From positions 186,001 to 250,000 of the forward strand of contig MGTT01000011.1 of the NCBI GenBank assembly GCA_001799575.1: a stretch of DNA of 64,000 nt. Direction: 5' to 3'. A program made the translations under genes and the position numbers. The DNA comes from Elusimicrobia bacterium GWA2_56_46. Its GTDB lineage: Bacteria; Elusimicrobiota; Elusimicrobia; Elusimicrobiales; UBA9959. The notes under the pieces are model-generated. The model worked only from the letters and a program-made list of their open reading frames with translations, ran no database searches and was not told the origin of the DNA. This document shows, piece by piece, positions 46,801 to 52,293 of this stretch; the first letter of the stretch is position 1, and the number at the start of each line of letters is the position of its first letter.

Positions 46801-49800
46801 CGTTATTCGACCAGTTGAACTGTATAACGTTCGCTCCCACATTCGTGAAATTCGTGAACAATGGCGCATTGGCAAGGGTGGACGTTGACTGGGCCGGCGT
46901 ATAACTTGTGGCTGTGCCGTTGTTATTGATGCCCGCCACACTGAAGTAATAAGTCGTGTTCGCGTTCAGCCCCGAGGAACTTAAGCCAAGATTGTAAGTG
47001 TCCGACGTGGTAACCACCGCCCCCCCCGGGTTAAGCGGATCCGGCGCGGTGGAAGAAACTACGCGGTAAAGCGTGGTGTTCAGCGGGTTGCCGTTGTTAG
47101 ACCAGTTGAATTGGATAACATTCGCTCCCACATTCGTGAAATTCGTGAATACCGGCGCATTGACCCCGGTTGGCGCGCCCTCGACCTCCGTATAGCCTGT
47201 GTCAATGCCGATATTGTTAAATCCAGCCACGCGGAAATAGTAAGTGGTGTTGGCCTTGAGGCCGGCGGAGGTAAAGTAGAGATTATATGTGTCGGACGTT
47301 GTAAACACCTCGCCATCGGGATTCAGGGGGTCGGGCGCCGTGGAAACCTCCACGCGGTACCGTGTGCCGGGGTAAGCATTGCCGTTGGCCGACCAGTTGA
47401 ACCGGATAGCCTCGGCGGAAACATCGGTGAAGTTAGTGAACACCGGCATCTTGGCCAGGGTCGAAATCGGCTGGGCCGGCGTGTAACCTGTGAGGATACC
47501 GTTATTATTGAGCCCGGCCGCCCGGAAATAGTAAGTGGTATTAGCGTTGAGGCCCGAGGAACTTAAAGACATCTTGTATGTGTCGGACGCGGTCACCACG
47601 GCCCCGTCCGGATTTAAAGGATCCGGCGCGGTGGAAGTCAGAACGCGGTAAAGCGTGATATTCAATGGGTTGCCGTTATTCGACCAGTTAAACTGGATAA
47701 CATTCGCTCCCACATTCGTGAAATTAGTGAACACCGGCGCATTGGCCCAGGTTGAAGTTGACTGGGCTGATATATAGCCGCTGGGAACGCTGTTATTATT
47801 GAGTCCGGCTACGCTGAAATAATAAGTCGTATTTGCGTTCAGCCCCGAAGAACTTAGGGCCAGATTGTAGGTGTTGGACGCAGTCACAACCGCCCCGCCG
47901 GGATTTGAGGGATCCGGCGCCGTTGAGGTTAAAACACGGTAAAGCGTGGTGTTCAATGGATTGCCGTTGTTCGACCAGTTAAACTGGATAATATTCGCTC
48001 CCACATTCGTGAAATTCGTGAACACCGGCACATTGACCCGGGTCGAGGTTGACTGGGCCGACGTATAACTGGTAAGAACAGCGTTATTATTAACCCCCGC
48101 CACGCTGAAATAATAAGTGGTATTCGCGTTCAGCCCCGAGGAACTTAGGGCCAGATTGTAGGTGCTGGACGTAGTCACTACCGCCCCGCCGGGATTTGAA
48201 GGATCCGGCGCCGTTGAAGTCAGAACGCGGTAAAGCGTGGTGTTCAATGGATTGCCGTTGTTCGACCAGTTAAACTGGATAGCATTCGCTCCCACATTCG
48301 TGAAATTCGTAAACACCGGCGCATTGGCCCAGGTGGACGTTGACTGGGCTGACGTATAACTGGTAAGAACAGCGTTATTATTAACCCCCGCCACCCGGAA
48401 GTAATAAGTCGTATTCGCGTTCAGCCCCGAGGAACTTAGGGCCAGATTGTAAGTGTTGGACGTAGTCACCACCGCGCTGCCGGGGTTAAGCGGGTCGGGC
48501 GCCGTTGACACCAGAACGCGGTAAAGCGTGGTATTCAGGGGATTGCTGTTGTTCGACCAGTTGAACTGGATGGCTCCGGCGGCAACATTAGTGAAGTTGG
48601 TAAATACCGGCGCATTGGCCCAGGTCGAGGTTGACTGCGCCGCCGTGTAACTGGTTGCGACACCGTTGTTATTAATACCTGCCACCCTGAAGTAATAAGT
48701 CGCATTCGCGTTCAGCCCGGAAGAACTTAAGGCCAGATTGTAGGTGTTAGACGTAGTCACCACCGCCCCGCCGGGATTTGAGGGATCCGGAGCGGTTGAC
48801 GTCAGGACGCGGTACAGCGTGCCCGGATAAGGATTCCCTCCTGCCGACCAGTTGAACCGGATGTCGCCCGCGCCAATATCGGTAAAGCCGGAGAATACCG
48901 GTATCCCGGCCAGGCTTGAGGTTGACTGGGCCGCCGTATAACTGGTGGGAACACCATTGTTATTAATACCCGCCACCCTGAAATAGTAAGTGGTGTTCGC
49001 ATTCAGCCCGGAGGAGCTTAAAGCCAGGTTATAGGTGTCCGAGGTGGTAACTATCGCGGCGCCGGGATCTAATGGATCCTGCGCGGTGGAAGTAAACACC
49101 CGGTAAAGAGTGGTGTTCAGCGCATTGCCGTTGTTAGACCAGTTGAACCGGATGGCCGCGGCGCCCACATTGGTAAAGTTGGCAAACACGGGCGAAAAGG
49201 CCAGCAAAGTTGAAGTTGACTGGGCCGATGTGTAACTTGTGAGGACGGCGTTATTATTAACCCCGGCCACCCTGAAGTAATAAGTCGTGTTCGCGTTCAG
49301 CCCGGAAGAACTTAAGGACAGATTGTAGGTGTTGGACGTCGTCACCACGGCTCCGCCGGGATTTGCGGGATCGGGCGCGGTGGAAGTCAGAACGCGGTAA
49401 AGCGTGGTATTCAGAGGATTTGCGTTGTTCGACCAGTTGAACTGGATGGCGCCGGCGCCCACATTCGTGAAATCAGCGAACACCGGTATATTGGCCCAGG
49501 TCGAGGTTGACTGCGCCGCGGTATAACTGGTGGAGATACCGTTATTGTTAACGCCAGCCACCCGAAAATAGTAAGTGGTGTTGCCGTTTAGCCCGGAAGA
49601 ACTTAAGAACAGATTATAAGTGTCGGATGAAGTTACCACCGCAAGGCCGGGATTAAGCGGATCCGGCGCGGTGGAAGTAAACACCCGGTAAAGCGTGGTA
49701 TTCAGCGCATTGCCGTTGTTAGACCAGTTGAACCGGATGGCCCCGGCGCCCACATTGGTAAAGTTGGTAAACACGGGCGAAAAGGCCAGCAAAGTTGAAG

Positions 49801-51724
49801 TTGACTGGGCCGACGTATAACTGGTGGGAACAGCGTTGTTGTTAATCCCGGCCACCCTGAAGTAATAAGTCGTATTCGCAGTCAATCCGGAAGAGCTTAA
49901 GGACAGATTGTATGTGTTGGACGTCGTCACCACGGCTCCGCCTGGGTTTGAGGGATCCGGCGCGGTGGAAGTCAGAACGCGGTAAAGAGTGGTATTCAGG
50001 GGATTTGCGTTGTTCGACCAGTTGAACTGGATGGCTGAAGAACCGACACCTGTGAAATTGGTGAATACAGGCATATTGGCCCAGGTCGAGGTTGACTGGG
50101 CTGACGTATAACTGGTTGTAATACCGTTATTATTGATGCCCGCCACCCTGAAATAATAAGTCGTGTTCGCGTTCAGACCCGAGGAGCTCAAGTAAATGTT
50201 GTATGTGTTCGACGTGGTCACCACCGCTCCGCCCGGGTTTGAGGGATCCGGCGCCGTAGAAGTCAACACCCGGTAAAGAGTGGCGTTAAGCGGGTTGCCG
50301 TTGTTCGACCAGTTGAACTGGATGACCGAAGAACCGACGCCGGTGAAATTGGCGAACACCGGCGGATTGGCCCAGGTTGAAGTTGACCGGGCCGCGGTAT
50401 AACCGGTGGCGACAGCGTTGTTGTTAACCCCGGCCACCCGGAAGTAATAAGTCGTATTCGCGTTCAGCCCGGAGGAACTCAGATAAAGATTGTAAGTGTT
50501 GGAAGTGGTGACTACCGCATTGCCGGGATTCAGCGGGTCCGGCGCGGTGGACGTCAGCACCCGGTAAAGCGTGGTATTAAGCGGATTGCCGTTGTTTGAC
50601 CAGTTGAACTGGATGACGGACGTGCCTACGCCGGTAAAATTGGCAAATACCGGTATATTTGCCAGAGTCGAGGTGCCCGGATACGCGGCCCAGGGGCTTG
50701 AATTATTGGGGCCGTTGGCGCGCGCAAAAAGGTAATAGGTGGTATTAGGAGCCAAGGCCGGCGTATAAATAACGGCCTCCACGTCTCCGCTAAGCGTGGT
50801 ACTGGAGGCATAAATCGGGGAAGGCGGGTTGGCGGGATTCACGGAGGCCGCCAAAGTGTAGCCGGTCGCCCCGGCGATAAGCGACCAGCCCGCTGTTACG
50901 GAGGTGACACCGACATCGGTAAGGGGAACGGTGATGGCCGGGGAGGAGATGATCATCAGCGCGATCTTCATAAAAGCGTTTATGCTGGAAGTGACGGTGG
51001 CGGTGGTATTGCCTGTCGCCCCGGCCGCCGTTTTGGCAGCGGTTATGACCGCCAGGCCTCCGCCTACGCCTGAGGTGGTTCCGGCATCGGACCATTCCGT
51101 GATGCCGGTCAGGTTCGCGTTGCTCCAGGCAGAAGCGAACGCGGCGGCCGAATCCAGATCGCGCGTCACACCCGCCACCACCAGAGTGTCGTCAACCGTT
51201 GTGGTAATGCCGGTCACATTGACCGAAACCGAAGCGGAGGCTTTCACGCCTCCGCCGGTGATATTCCACGGATCCCCGCCGGGGGTCACGCCCCGGAAAG
51301 TGAGGATCTGGGCGTAAACATGGTTGCCTGAATCCGCGACTCTTGGTGTAGCCATTGCCGAAGACGTGGCCCGGCACCAGTAAACGGCGATGCGCGTTCC
51401 GGCGGTGCCGAGGCCGGTCGCCTGCGGAGAATTCGCGACCTCAACGAATCCGGCGGGGGTAGTCAGGGAGATCGTCTGGCCGCCGGAAGACTCCACGAAC
51501 AACAGAGCGACGTCATTGATCTGATGCGCCGGCCAGGCCGGGTTCACGGAGCTGACGCCGCTGACAGCCGTTCCGGCGGCCTGGAAACGCGGCACTTCGG
51601 CGTGGACGGCAGGGGACACCGCGAAGAAAAAGGCGGACAAAGTGAGGAAAGCGGTAAAAAGCCGCCCGGAACGGAATAAACCGCTCCTGAGCCGCGCCGT
51701 TTTTTTACCCCACAGTTCTCTCAT
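34898..51724 (-). CDS. Giant secreted multi-FN3 protein with lamin-tail and PQQ-propeller domains
   Basis: 5,608 aa from ATG 51724 (a TTG at 51733 is the alternative). A signal peptide ends near residue 42 (SPAVHA-EVP). Residues about 43-260 are a unique domain. About 36 FN3-like modules of roughly 97 residues follow (about 261-3955), with cores such as IQFNWSNNGNPLNTTLYRVL, SSGLNANTTYYFRVAG and NNNGV; four to five are a second type (GATGYTLAASVNPANPPSP). A domain of about 190 residues interrupts the array (43.95-44.53 kb). After it come a sialidase-like propeller region (near 38.2-39.8 kb), two lamin-tail domains (VNEVYPSG...DDWVELYN and INEVSYG...QFIELYN) and a C-terminal PQQ-type propeller. 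It is probably a surface adhesin or polymer-binding protein. It is the second gene after the Rrf2 promoter. Confidence 0.93.
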   Translation of the reverse strand: MRELWGKKTARLRSGLFRSGRLFTAFLTLSAFFFAVSPAVHAEVPRFQAAGTAVSGVSSVNPAWPAHQINDVALLFVESSGGQTISLTTPAGFVEVANSPQATGLGTAGTRIAVYWCRATSSAMATPRVADSGNHVYAQILTFRGVTPGGDPWNITGGGVKASASVSVNVTGITTTVDDTLVVAGVTRDLDSAAAFASAWSNANLTGITEWSDAGTTSGVGGGLAVITAAKTAAGATGNTTATVTSSINAFMKIALMIISSPAITVPLTDVGVTSVTAGWSLIAGATGYTLAASVNPANPPSPIYASSTTLSGDVEAVIYTPALAPNTTYYLFARANGPNNSSPWAAYPGTSTLANIPVFANFTGVGTSVIQFNWSNNGNPLNTTLYRVLTSTAPDPLNPGNAVVTTSNTYNLYLSSSGLNANTTYYFRVAGVNNNAVATGYTAARSTSTWANPPVFANFTGVGSSVIQFNWSNNGNPLNATLYRVLTSTAPDPSNPGGAVVTTSNTYNIYLSSSGLNANTTYYFRVAGINNNGITTSYTSAQSTSTWANMPVFTNFTGVGSSAIQFNWSNNANPLNTTLYRVLTSTAPDPSNPGGAVVTTSNTYNLSLSSSGLTANTTYYFRVAGINNNAVPTSYTSAQSTSTLLAFSPVFTNFTNVGAGAIRFNWSNNGNALNTTLYRVFTSTAPDPLNPGLAVVTSSDTYNLFLSSSGLNGNTTYYFRVAGVNNNGISTSYTAAQSTSTWANIPVFADFTNVGAGAIQFNWSNNANPLNTTLYRVLTSTAPDPANPGGAVVTTSNTYNLSLSSSGLNANTTYYFRVAGVNNNAVLTSYTSAQSTSTLLAFSPVFANFTNVGAAAIRFNWSNNGNALNTTLYRVFTSTAQDPLDPGAAIVTTSDTYNLALSSSGLNANTTYYFRVAGINNNGVPTSYTAAQSTSSLAGIPVFSGFTDIGAGDIRFNWSAGGNPYPGTLYRVLTSTAPDPSNPGGAVVTTSNTYNLALSSSGLNANATYYFRVAGINNNGVATSYTAAQSTSTWANAPVFTNFTNVAAGAIQFNWSNNSNPLNTTLYRVLVSTAPDPLNPGSAVVTTSNTYNLALSSSGLNANTTYYFRVAGVNNNAVLTSYTSAQSTSTWANAPVFTNFTNVGANAIQFNWSNNGNPLNTTLYRVLTSTAPDPSNPGGAVVTTSSTYNLALSSSGLNANTTYYFSVAGVNNNAVLTSYTSAQSTSTRVNVPVFTNFTNVGANIIQFNWSNNGNPLNTTLYRVLTSTAPDPSNPGGAVVTASNTYNLALSSSGLNANTTYYFSVAGLNNNSVPSGYISAQSTSTWANAPVFTNFTNVGANVIQFNWSNNGNPLNITLYRVLTSTAPDPLNPDGAVVTASDTYKMSLSSSGLNANTTYYFRAAGLNNNGILTGYTPAQPISTLAKMPVFTNFTDVSAEAIRFNWSANGNAYPGTRYRVEVSTAPDPLNPDGEVFTTSDTYNLYFTSAGLKANTTYYFRVAGFNNIGIDTGYTEVEGAPTGVNAPVFTNFTNVGANVIQFNWSNNGNPLNTTLYRVVSSTAPDPLNPGGAVVTTSDTYNLGLSSSGLNANTTYYFSVAGINNNGTATSYTPAQSTSTLANAPLFTNFTNVGANVIQFNWSNNGNPPDITLYRVLTSTAPDPSNPVGAVVTASDTYELALSSSGLNANTTYYFSVAGINNNGAATSYTGARSTSTLLAFAPAFVNFTDVDAGAIQFNWSANGNPYPGTLFRVLTSTASDPLNPGGAVVTASDTYNLALISSGLNANASYYFIAAGLNNNGVSTAYTAVRGTSTLAVQPAGLNFTGVWEDRIQFNWSSAGNTPGTVYRVLVSTAPDPSSPDGAVVTASDTYNVYLSSSGLNSDTDYYFRAAAVNNNGILTSYTAPAAARTLPQGGIGAPLIGSITGVYVTSITANWSLVDGATGYTLAASVNSATPPSIDASSTTVGNQSISASVFEPALAANTTYYLFVRANGPGAASVWAAYPGVSTLLAFPPVFTGFTGVGEGAIQFNWSNNGNALNTTLYRVFTSTAQDPLDPGAAIVTTSDTYNLALSSSGLNANTTYYFRVAGINNNGVSTSYTAAQSTSSLAGIPVFSGFTDIGAGAIRFNWSAGGNPYPGTLYRVLTSTAPDPSNPGGAVVTASSTYNVYLTSSGLNANTTYYFRAAGFNNNGIATNYAAAEATSTLLAFAPVFANFSGVDSSAIQFNWSNNGNPLDTTLYRVLVSTAPDPSNPGGAVVTASDTYNLALSSSGLNANTTYYFTAAGLNNNGVPTANTPVQSTSTWANPPVFTEFTNVSADDMQFNWSANGNPYPGTLYRVASSTASDPLNPAGALVVMSETYDVSLILSGLASRTTYYFRAAGLNNNGILTAYSAAQSTATLPAIATKLYFQDTVSSIDPGADDERYLTRTMGAAVATYTKNTLAGTVTPPTAETQFTRVAAGTNVIWYSDPLDAVTIAGNVTFNIWARESAVQANATITAELLRADASGALQSVIASVLIPRAELTTTLAAQNWAKFPVFTVLSNGDRLAVRAYIDDGNGVTMGSGRNVTATLGGATAGVSGDSWVQVTESLAPARPVISAFTNVAARQLTAAWSLVDGATAYTLAASINPDNPPNPVYASSTTENPGATLDTPALDANTTYYLFVRSHDSKASSSWSAYPGTSTLLENAPVFTNFTDVGAGAIQFNWSANGNPYPGTLYRVAVSTAPDPLDPAGAVVTTSNTYNVYFSSAGLNADTTYYFRVAGLNNNSVPTAYTAAQGTATLVAFAPVFANFTNVSANTIQFNWSNNGNPLNTTLYRVLASTAPDPSNPGGAVVTASDTYNLALSSSGLNANATYYFQAAGINKNGIATGYTTAQGTSTWANAPVFTNFTNVAAGAIQFNWSNNGNPPDTTLYRILASTAPDPSNPGGAVVTTSDTYNLALSSSGLSANTTYYFRAAAMNSNSVLTGYTAVQGTSTWANTPVFSNFTNVAAGVIQFNWSNNGNPPDTTLYRVLASTAPDPSSPGGAVVTTSDTYNLALSSSGLSANTTYYFQAAAVNRNSVPSGYTVIQGTATLLANAPVFINFTGLTADAMQLNWSNNGNPLDTTLYRVLASTAPDPSNPGGAVVTASDTYNLALISSGLNANTTYYFRVAGLNRNYVPTSYTAARGTSTLANMPTGRYFTGITPAAIIYNWSATGNASGTRYSVLASTAPDPSAPAGAVVTASVTYNVYLSSSGLAANKAYYFQAAAVNNNGVITSYTSPPDTETTLPIGGIGAPIIGSITGVYVTSMTANWSLVTGATGYTLAASANPANPPSSIDASSTTVGNLSASVFNPALSANATYYLFVRANGPGSVSEWSAYPGTSTLLANAPVFTNFTNVAAGAIQFNWSNNGNPLNTTLYRVLASTALDPSNPGGAVVTTSDTYSLALSSSGLNANTTCYFRVAGLNNNAVPTAYTVAQGTSTWAAVPSFTGFTDISSGSMQANWSPNGNPAATTLYRVLASTAPDPSAPAGAAVTSSDTYNVYLSSAGLDVNATYYFRIAALNRNNILTGYTVAQGTSTLTRPPVFNNFTGVGAGAIQFNWLENGNPLNTTLYRVLASTAPDPSSPAGAVVTASDTYNLALSSSGLNPNTTVYFQVSGLNNNGVPTAYTTVQGTATWANIPLTAVSTFSAASATGFTAAWSGNSNPLPGTTYTVQVSTAQDFNSGAADQVTASTAPASGPAYAFTNLSINTVYYFQVRAVNHNGIYTDYAALGSTRTLTMPAPVIESITGADTNSISASWQLVNEATGYILAASVNPSNPPSPIYASSTTFGKFAVSASVFDPALAPNTTYYLFVRANGNANSSSWSAYPAASTLANLPRSSVSTFSAVADNGFSVSWDNNSNPLGATLYTVQVSTAYDFNVGASDQVTFTTAPASGPGATFSSLNIDTYYYFRVRAQHNNGGFTDWVNLGFVKTKALPVVHSGGDGVIFYGQAGNTMPQFRNYYSAGNNFSAVQNTVSGAAGSLFVIKTNPLSDKQEAVAGYVKDGTLHMLCTDGANWSEEWTQTVGGSELTRRFDIAYETNTGDVMVLYSRDAANTDELGYRIKPGSADCGSGNWSANNNLDPVRTSGVVQWVKMASDRRASSGTIAAIWADDASDLSAMVWNGTAWENEPSAALETSLEVVAVAQDVDDFDVEFESLSGDLMVVWANSAGNNGTNGVRVATAAWTGGTPLHAWGTRYSPPTFDNDATNLDLAANPNSNEMIFASIGNAAGGTSNDMQIGYWSGSAWSNNNDVDATCALPVAGSKLVAAGWLTSGVTTRWLVTYNDASATNIGWYYGTTGAPTLGNPDGTPTPLFANPQVRYDIQQDPVNKDRLIFTVADGASGTGRLFAKRLLMTSVPAFTWSNADGGAALDTSLASTTVGGFSFAFWAAAPSTTFSQSAYRFFNNTDTTDVGVPLAAQDTLAPLPSAGAAFRLRALLHTNQVDLPVDAQDFRLQVAGKGDGTCDAPSGGVPADYTDVTSATVIAFKDNAPADNTALTANAEDPQHGAHTVVNQTYEELNNSTNSVAGIQRNQDGKWDFALKDNGVFPGSVYCLRLVKGDGLLLNSYEVYPELILPALVYVNEVYPSGPSAADDWVELYNNTTSTSPLLGWKLNYVESSIALGGAPITVWTGGAGDVINAGSTFTIVNLPVDLNGGESYHVELLDAGGRLVDQVQWPGPGVLSEGQSFARITDGNPAFLEIDPTPTKNYVNYRATDTFKINEVSYGALNGQFIELYNTSLTSTRTLTGYALRNSYASANGLRFRFTKKIYPRNYALLDFSSVSDDGLSFAYVFGPAGLNGAGDFLTLEDPAGSVEDEVTWQSGASYSRYNYIGETTSVGNYAPAGAVNSIIRQPGEGADTDSNSADFAASAAATLGSRNNNPVPAPANTLAYPLNTGVPQFLARKFPISMTIGSDSSTGTANSIIFGRTGGNPDTRSPHTYRLADIGFNLASLAQQTTVQTGLSFNDQDGYPLAAGATYRVTFNTDTGTKAAPQIILGTVTYDASVHSVTASTSAPLWMNNASRDSAVKLEISNNSPAGFNSLEITTVTFKVLNSVSAPLDTVMAKNLFNAIMLVRDSTSTGIYGRYESGIDVSTIAYIPMSLISLDVNGVSTLTVLAPDLLSASIPAASTRTFYVVFESTQNASARFPDNVFRVSFNSLPTLTVRDGPSDQPEEFTPSAQVETSSITIIAPALPPEGTTWPYAPPTNTVVEAMAGYYTYDGDTSPTVSSAVYMTSTDGYLRAVKKDGTIKWAYPTDTLSPIRTSPMPVVEAGGLYLYFADDNGDVYKIRDNDSSAGLSWKKSIGAPIRSNLMCSDVSCSGDVFYFGAGDNTVRCLNKADGTPCSGWTYASAITAPISGMMAIDNRATVNTAWIGLEDGKMVALKTGDGTSPTSYQTGAAIKSSPYLDARVADPNNVLYFTSTDGKLYARISSNLSNVPAGWPAGATEPEKDYHAGAPIYTSPFVTWEETKYIFFGDDAGRLHKVNAATGLSAAGWPFQAGGAIRSFPNWLPDTVYTPQGGADYVYFGCDDGYIYAVNANTGVLRPGWPVATGGPVRADIVIDTANMTLVVGSTDGKTYVLKIGP
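45298..45650. repeat. Near-identical copy A within the FN3 array
   Basis: By eye about eight mismatches over 353 bp against 48799-49151, at an offset of 3,501 bp (1,167 codons, 12 modules), far closer than other modules are to one another. Indicates recent gene conversion or segmental duplication. Confidence 0.75.
48799..49151. repeat. Near-identical copy B within the FN3 array
   Basis: Partner of 45298-45650; the offset keeps frame exactly. Confidence 0.75.
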
Positions 51725-51746
51725 AAAAATCAAGTTCTCTCTTCTG

Positions 51747-51774
51747 CCTTTAGCCTTTAGCCTTCAGCCTTTCC
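51747..51774. repeat. Heptamer tract (CCTTTAG family) at the Rrf2 gene end, four units
   Basis: CCTTTAG, CCTTTAG, CCTTCAG, CCTTTCC. The Rrf2 stop (TAA, 51759-51757) and its last four codons are in the tract. Confidence 0.85.
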
Positions 51775-52155
51775 CTTGTCGTTTTCATTCATCATTTCTA
51801 TGATATCCTGCACGGTCAGGCCTACAAGCCAGTGATTAACCTCGTCGCGCAGGGTCTCATACAGCTTAATGGACAGCTCTTTCTTTTCCGTACCGGGCGC
51901 GCCGTTAAAAGTGAAAGCTTCCATCAGCTCCCAGACGCTTATATTGTCCAGATCCTTGCGCAGCCGGTAACCCCTGCCTTTCTGCGATTCCACGAAACCG
52001 GCGTGAACCAGCGCCTGCAAAACCTTATTGCAGTAAGGCGCGGGCAGGCCCTGAAAACGCGAGATGTCGGCCACCTGGTTCCACTGTCCGCCATTGTTCC
52101 GGCCGAGATAATGCAGACAGGCAAGTCCATAAGCGAGAGTCTTGTTCATTTTCAT
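51757..52155 (-). CDS. Rrf2-family transcriptional regulator
   Basis: 132 aa from ATG 52155 (GAGAAG five bases upstream). It has the Rrf2 winged-helix layout: LAYGLACLHYLGRNNGGQW, the recognition-helix part ADISRFQGLPAPYCNKVLQALVHAGFVES, and the wing KGRGYRLRKD. The three clustered cysteines that bind Fe-S in IscR-type proteins are absent, so it probably senses something else. It is followed after 32 bp by the giant FN3 gene. Its own promoter overlaps a perfect palindrome, so autoregulation and control of the giant gene are likely. Confidence 0.88.
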   Translation of the reverse strand: MKMNKTLAYGLACLHYLGRNNGGQWNQVADISRFQGLPAPYCNKVLQALVHAGFVESQKGRGYRLRKDLDNISVWELMEAFTFNGAPGTEKKELSIKLYETLRDEVNHWLVGLTVQDIIEMMNENDKGKAEG

Positions 52156-52185
52156 AAGTCTTCTCATGTCAGTGGTTCTTGGGTG

Positions 52186-52210
52186 TCATCGGATAATTCT
52201 TATCCGATGA
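52186..52210. promoter_or_regulatory. Hairpin/palindrome in the Rrf2 leader
   Basis: TCATCGGATAA-TTC-TTATCCGATGA, 11-bp perfect arms, about 30 bp before the Rrf2 start. Could be an operator or a leader hairpin. Confidence 0.65.
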
Positions 52211-52216
52211 TAGGGC

Positions 52217-52241
52217 AAAAAATAAACAGCCGACGGCTGTT
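52217..52241 (-). terminator. Intrinsic terminator (or attenuator) before Rrf2
   Basis: Minus strand: AACAGCCG-T-CGGCTGTT followed by TATTTTTT. It lies 52 bp after the radical SAM stop but downstream of the Rrf2 promoter, so it can end the upstream operon and attenuate the Rrf2-giant transcript. Confidence 0.75.
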
Positions 52242-52248
52242 CCGTTGT

Positions 52249-52262
52249 TATAGATATCTATA
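52249..52262. promoter_or_regulatory. Palindromic operator candidate TATAGATATCTATA
   Basis: Perfect 14-nt palindrome starting at the last base of the -10 and covering the predicted transcription start. A position typical for repressor binding. Confidence 0.6.
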
Positions 52263-52289
52263 GTATACCAGATGGGCTGGCGTTGTCAA
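52262..52289 (-). promoter_or_regulatory. Strong sigma-70-type promoter for Rrf2-giant operon
   Basis: Minus strand: TTGACA (52289-52284), 16-bp spacer ending TGG, then TATACT (52267-52262). A consensus -35 and an extended -10, starting 4 bp after the radical SAM stop. Confidence 0.8.
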
Positions 52290-52293
52290 GGGG

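Larger units (their letters stand above)
39860..50940. repeat. Tandem FN3-coding repeat array (about 36 units of roughly 290 bp)
   Basis: Unit periodicity is visible in the recurrent plus-strand motifs GACCAGTTGAACTGGAT and GGTAAAGCGTGGT. A non-repeat insert lies at about 43,950-44,530. Confidence 0.93.

Noticed and set aside
39860-50940. Possible CRISPR or satellite array of about 290-bp repeats
   Set aside because: The repeats are in frame and encode FN3 domains with conserved hydrophobic cores.
51757-52155. Fe-S cluster sensing by the Rrf2 protein
   Set aside because: The three spaced cysteines of IscR/NsrR-type sensors are missing.
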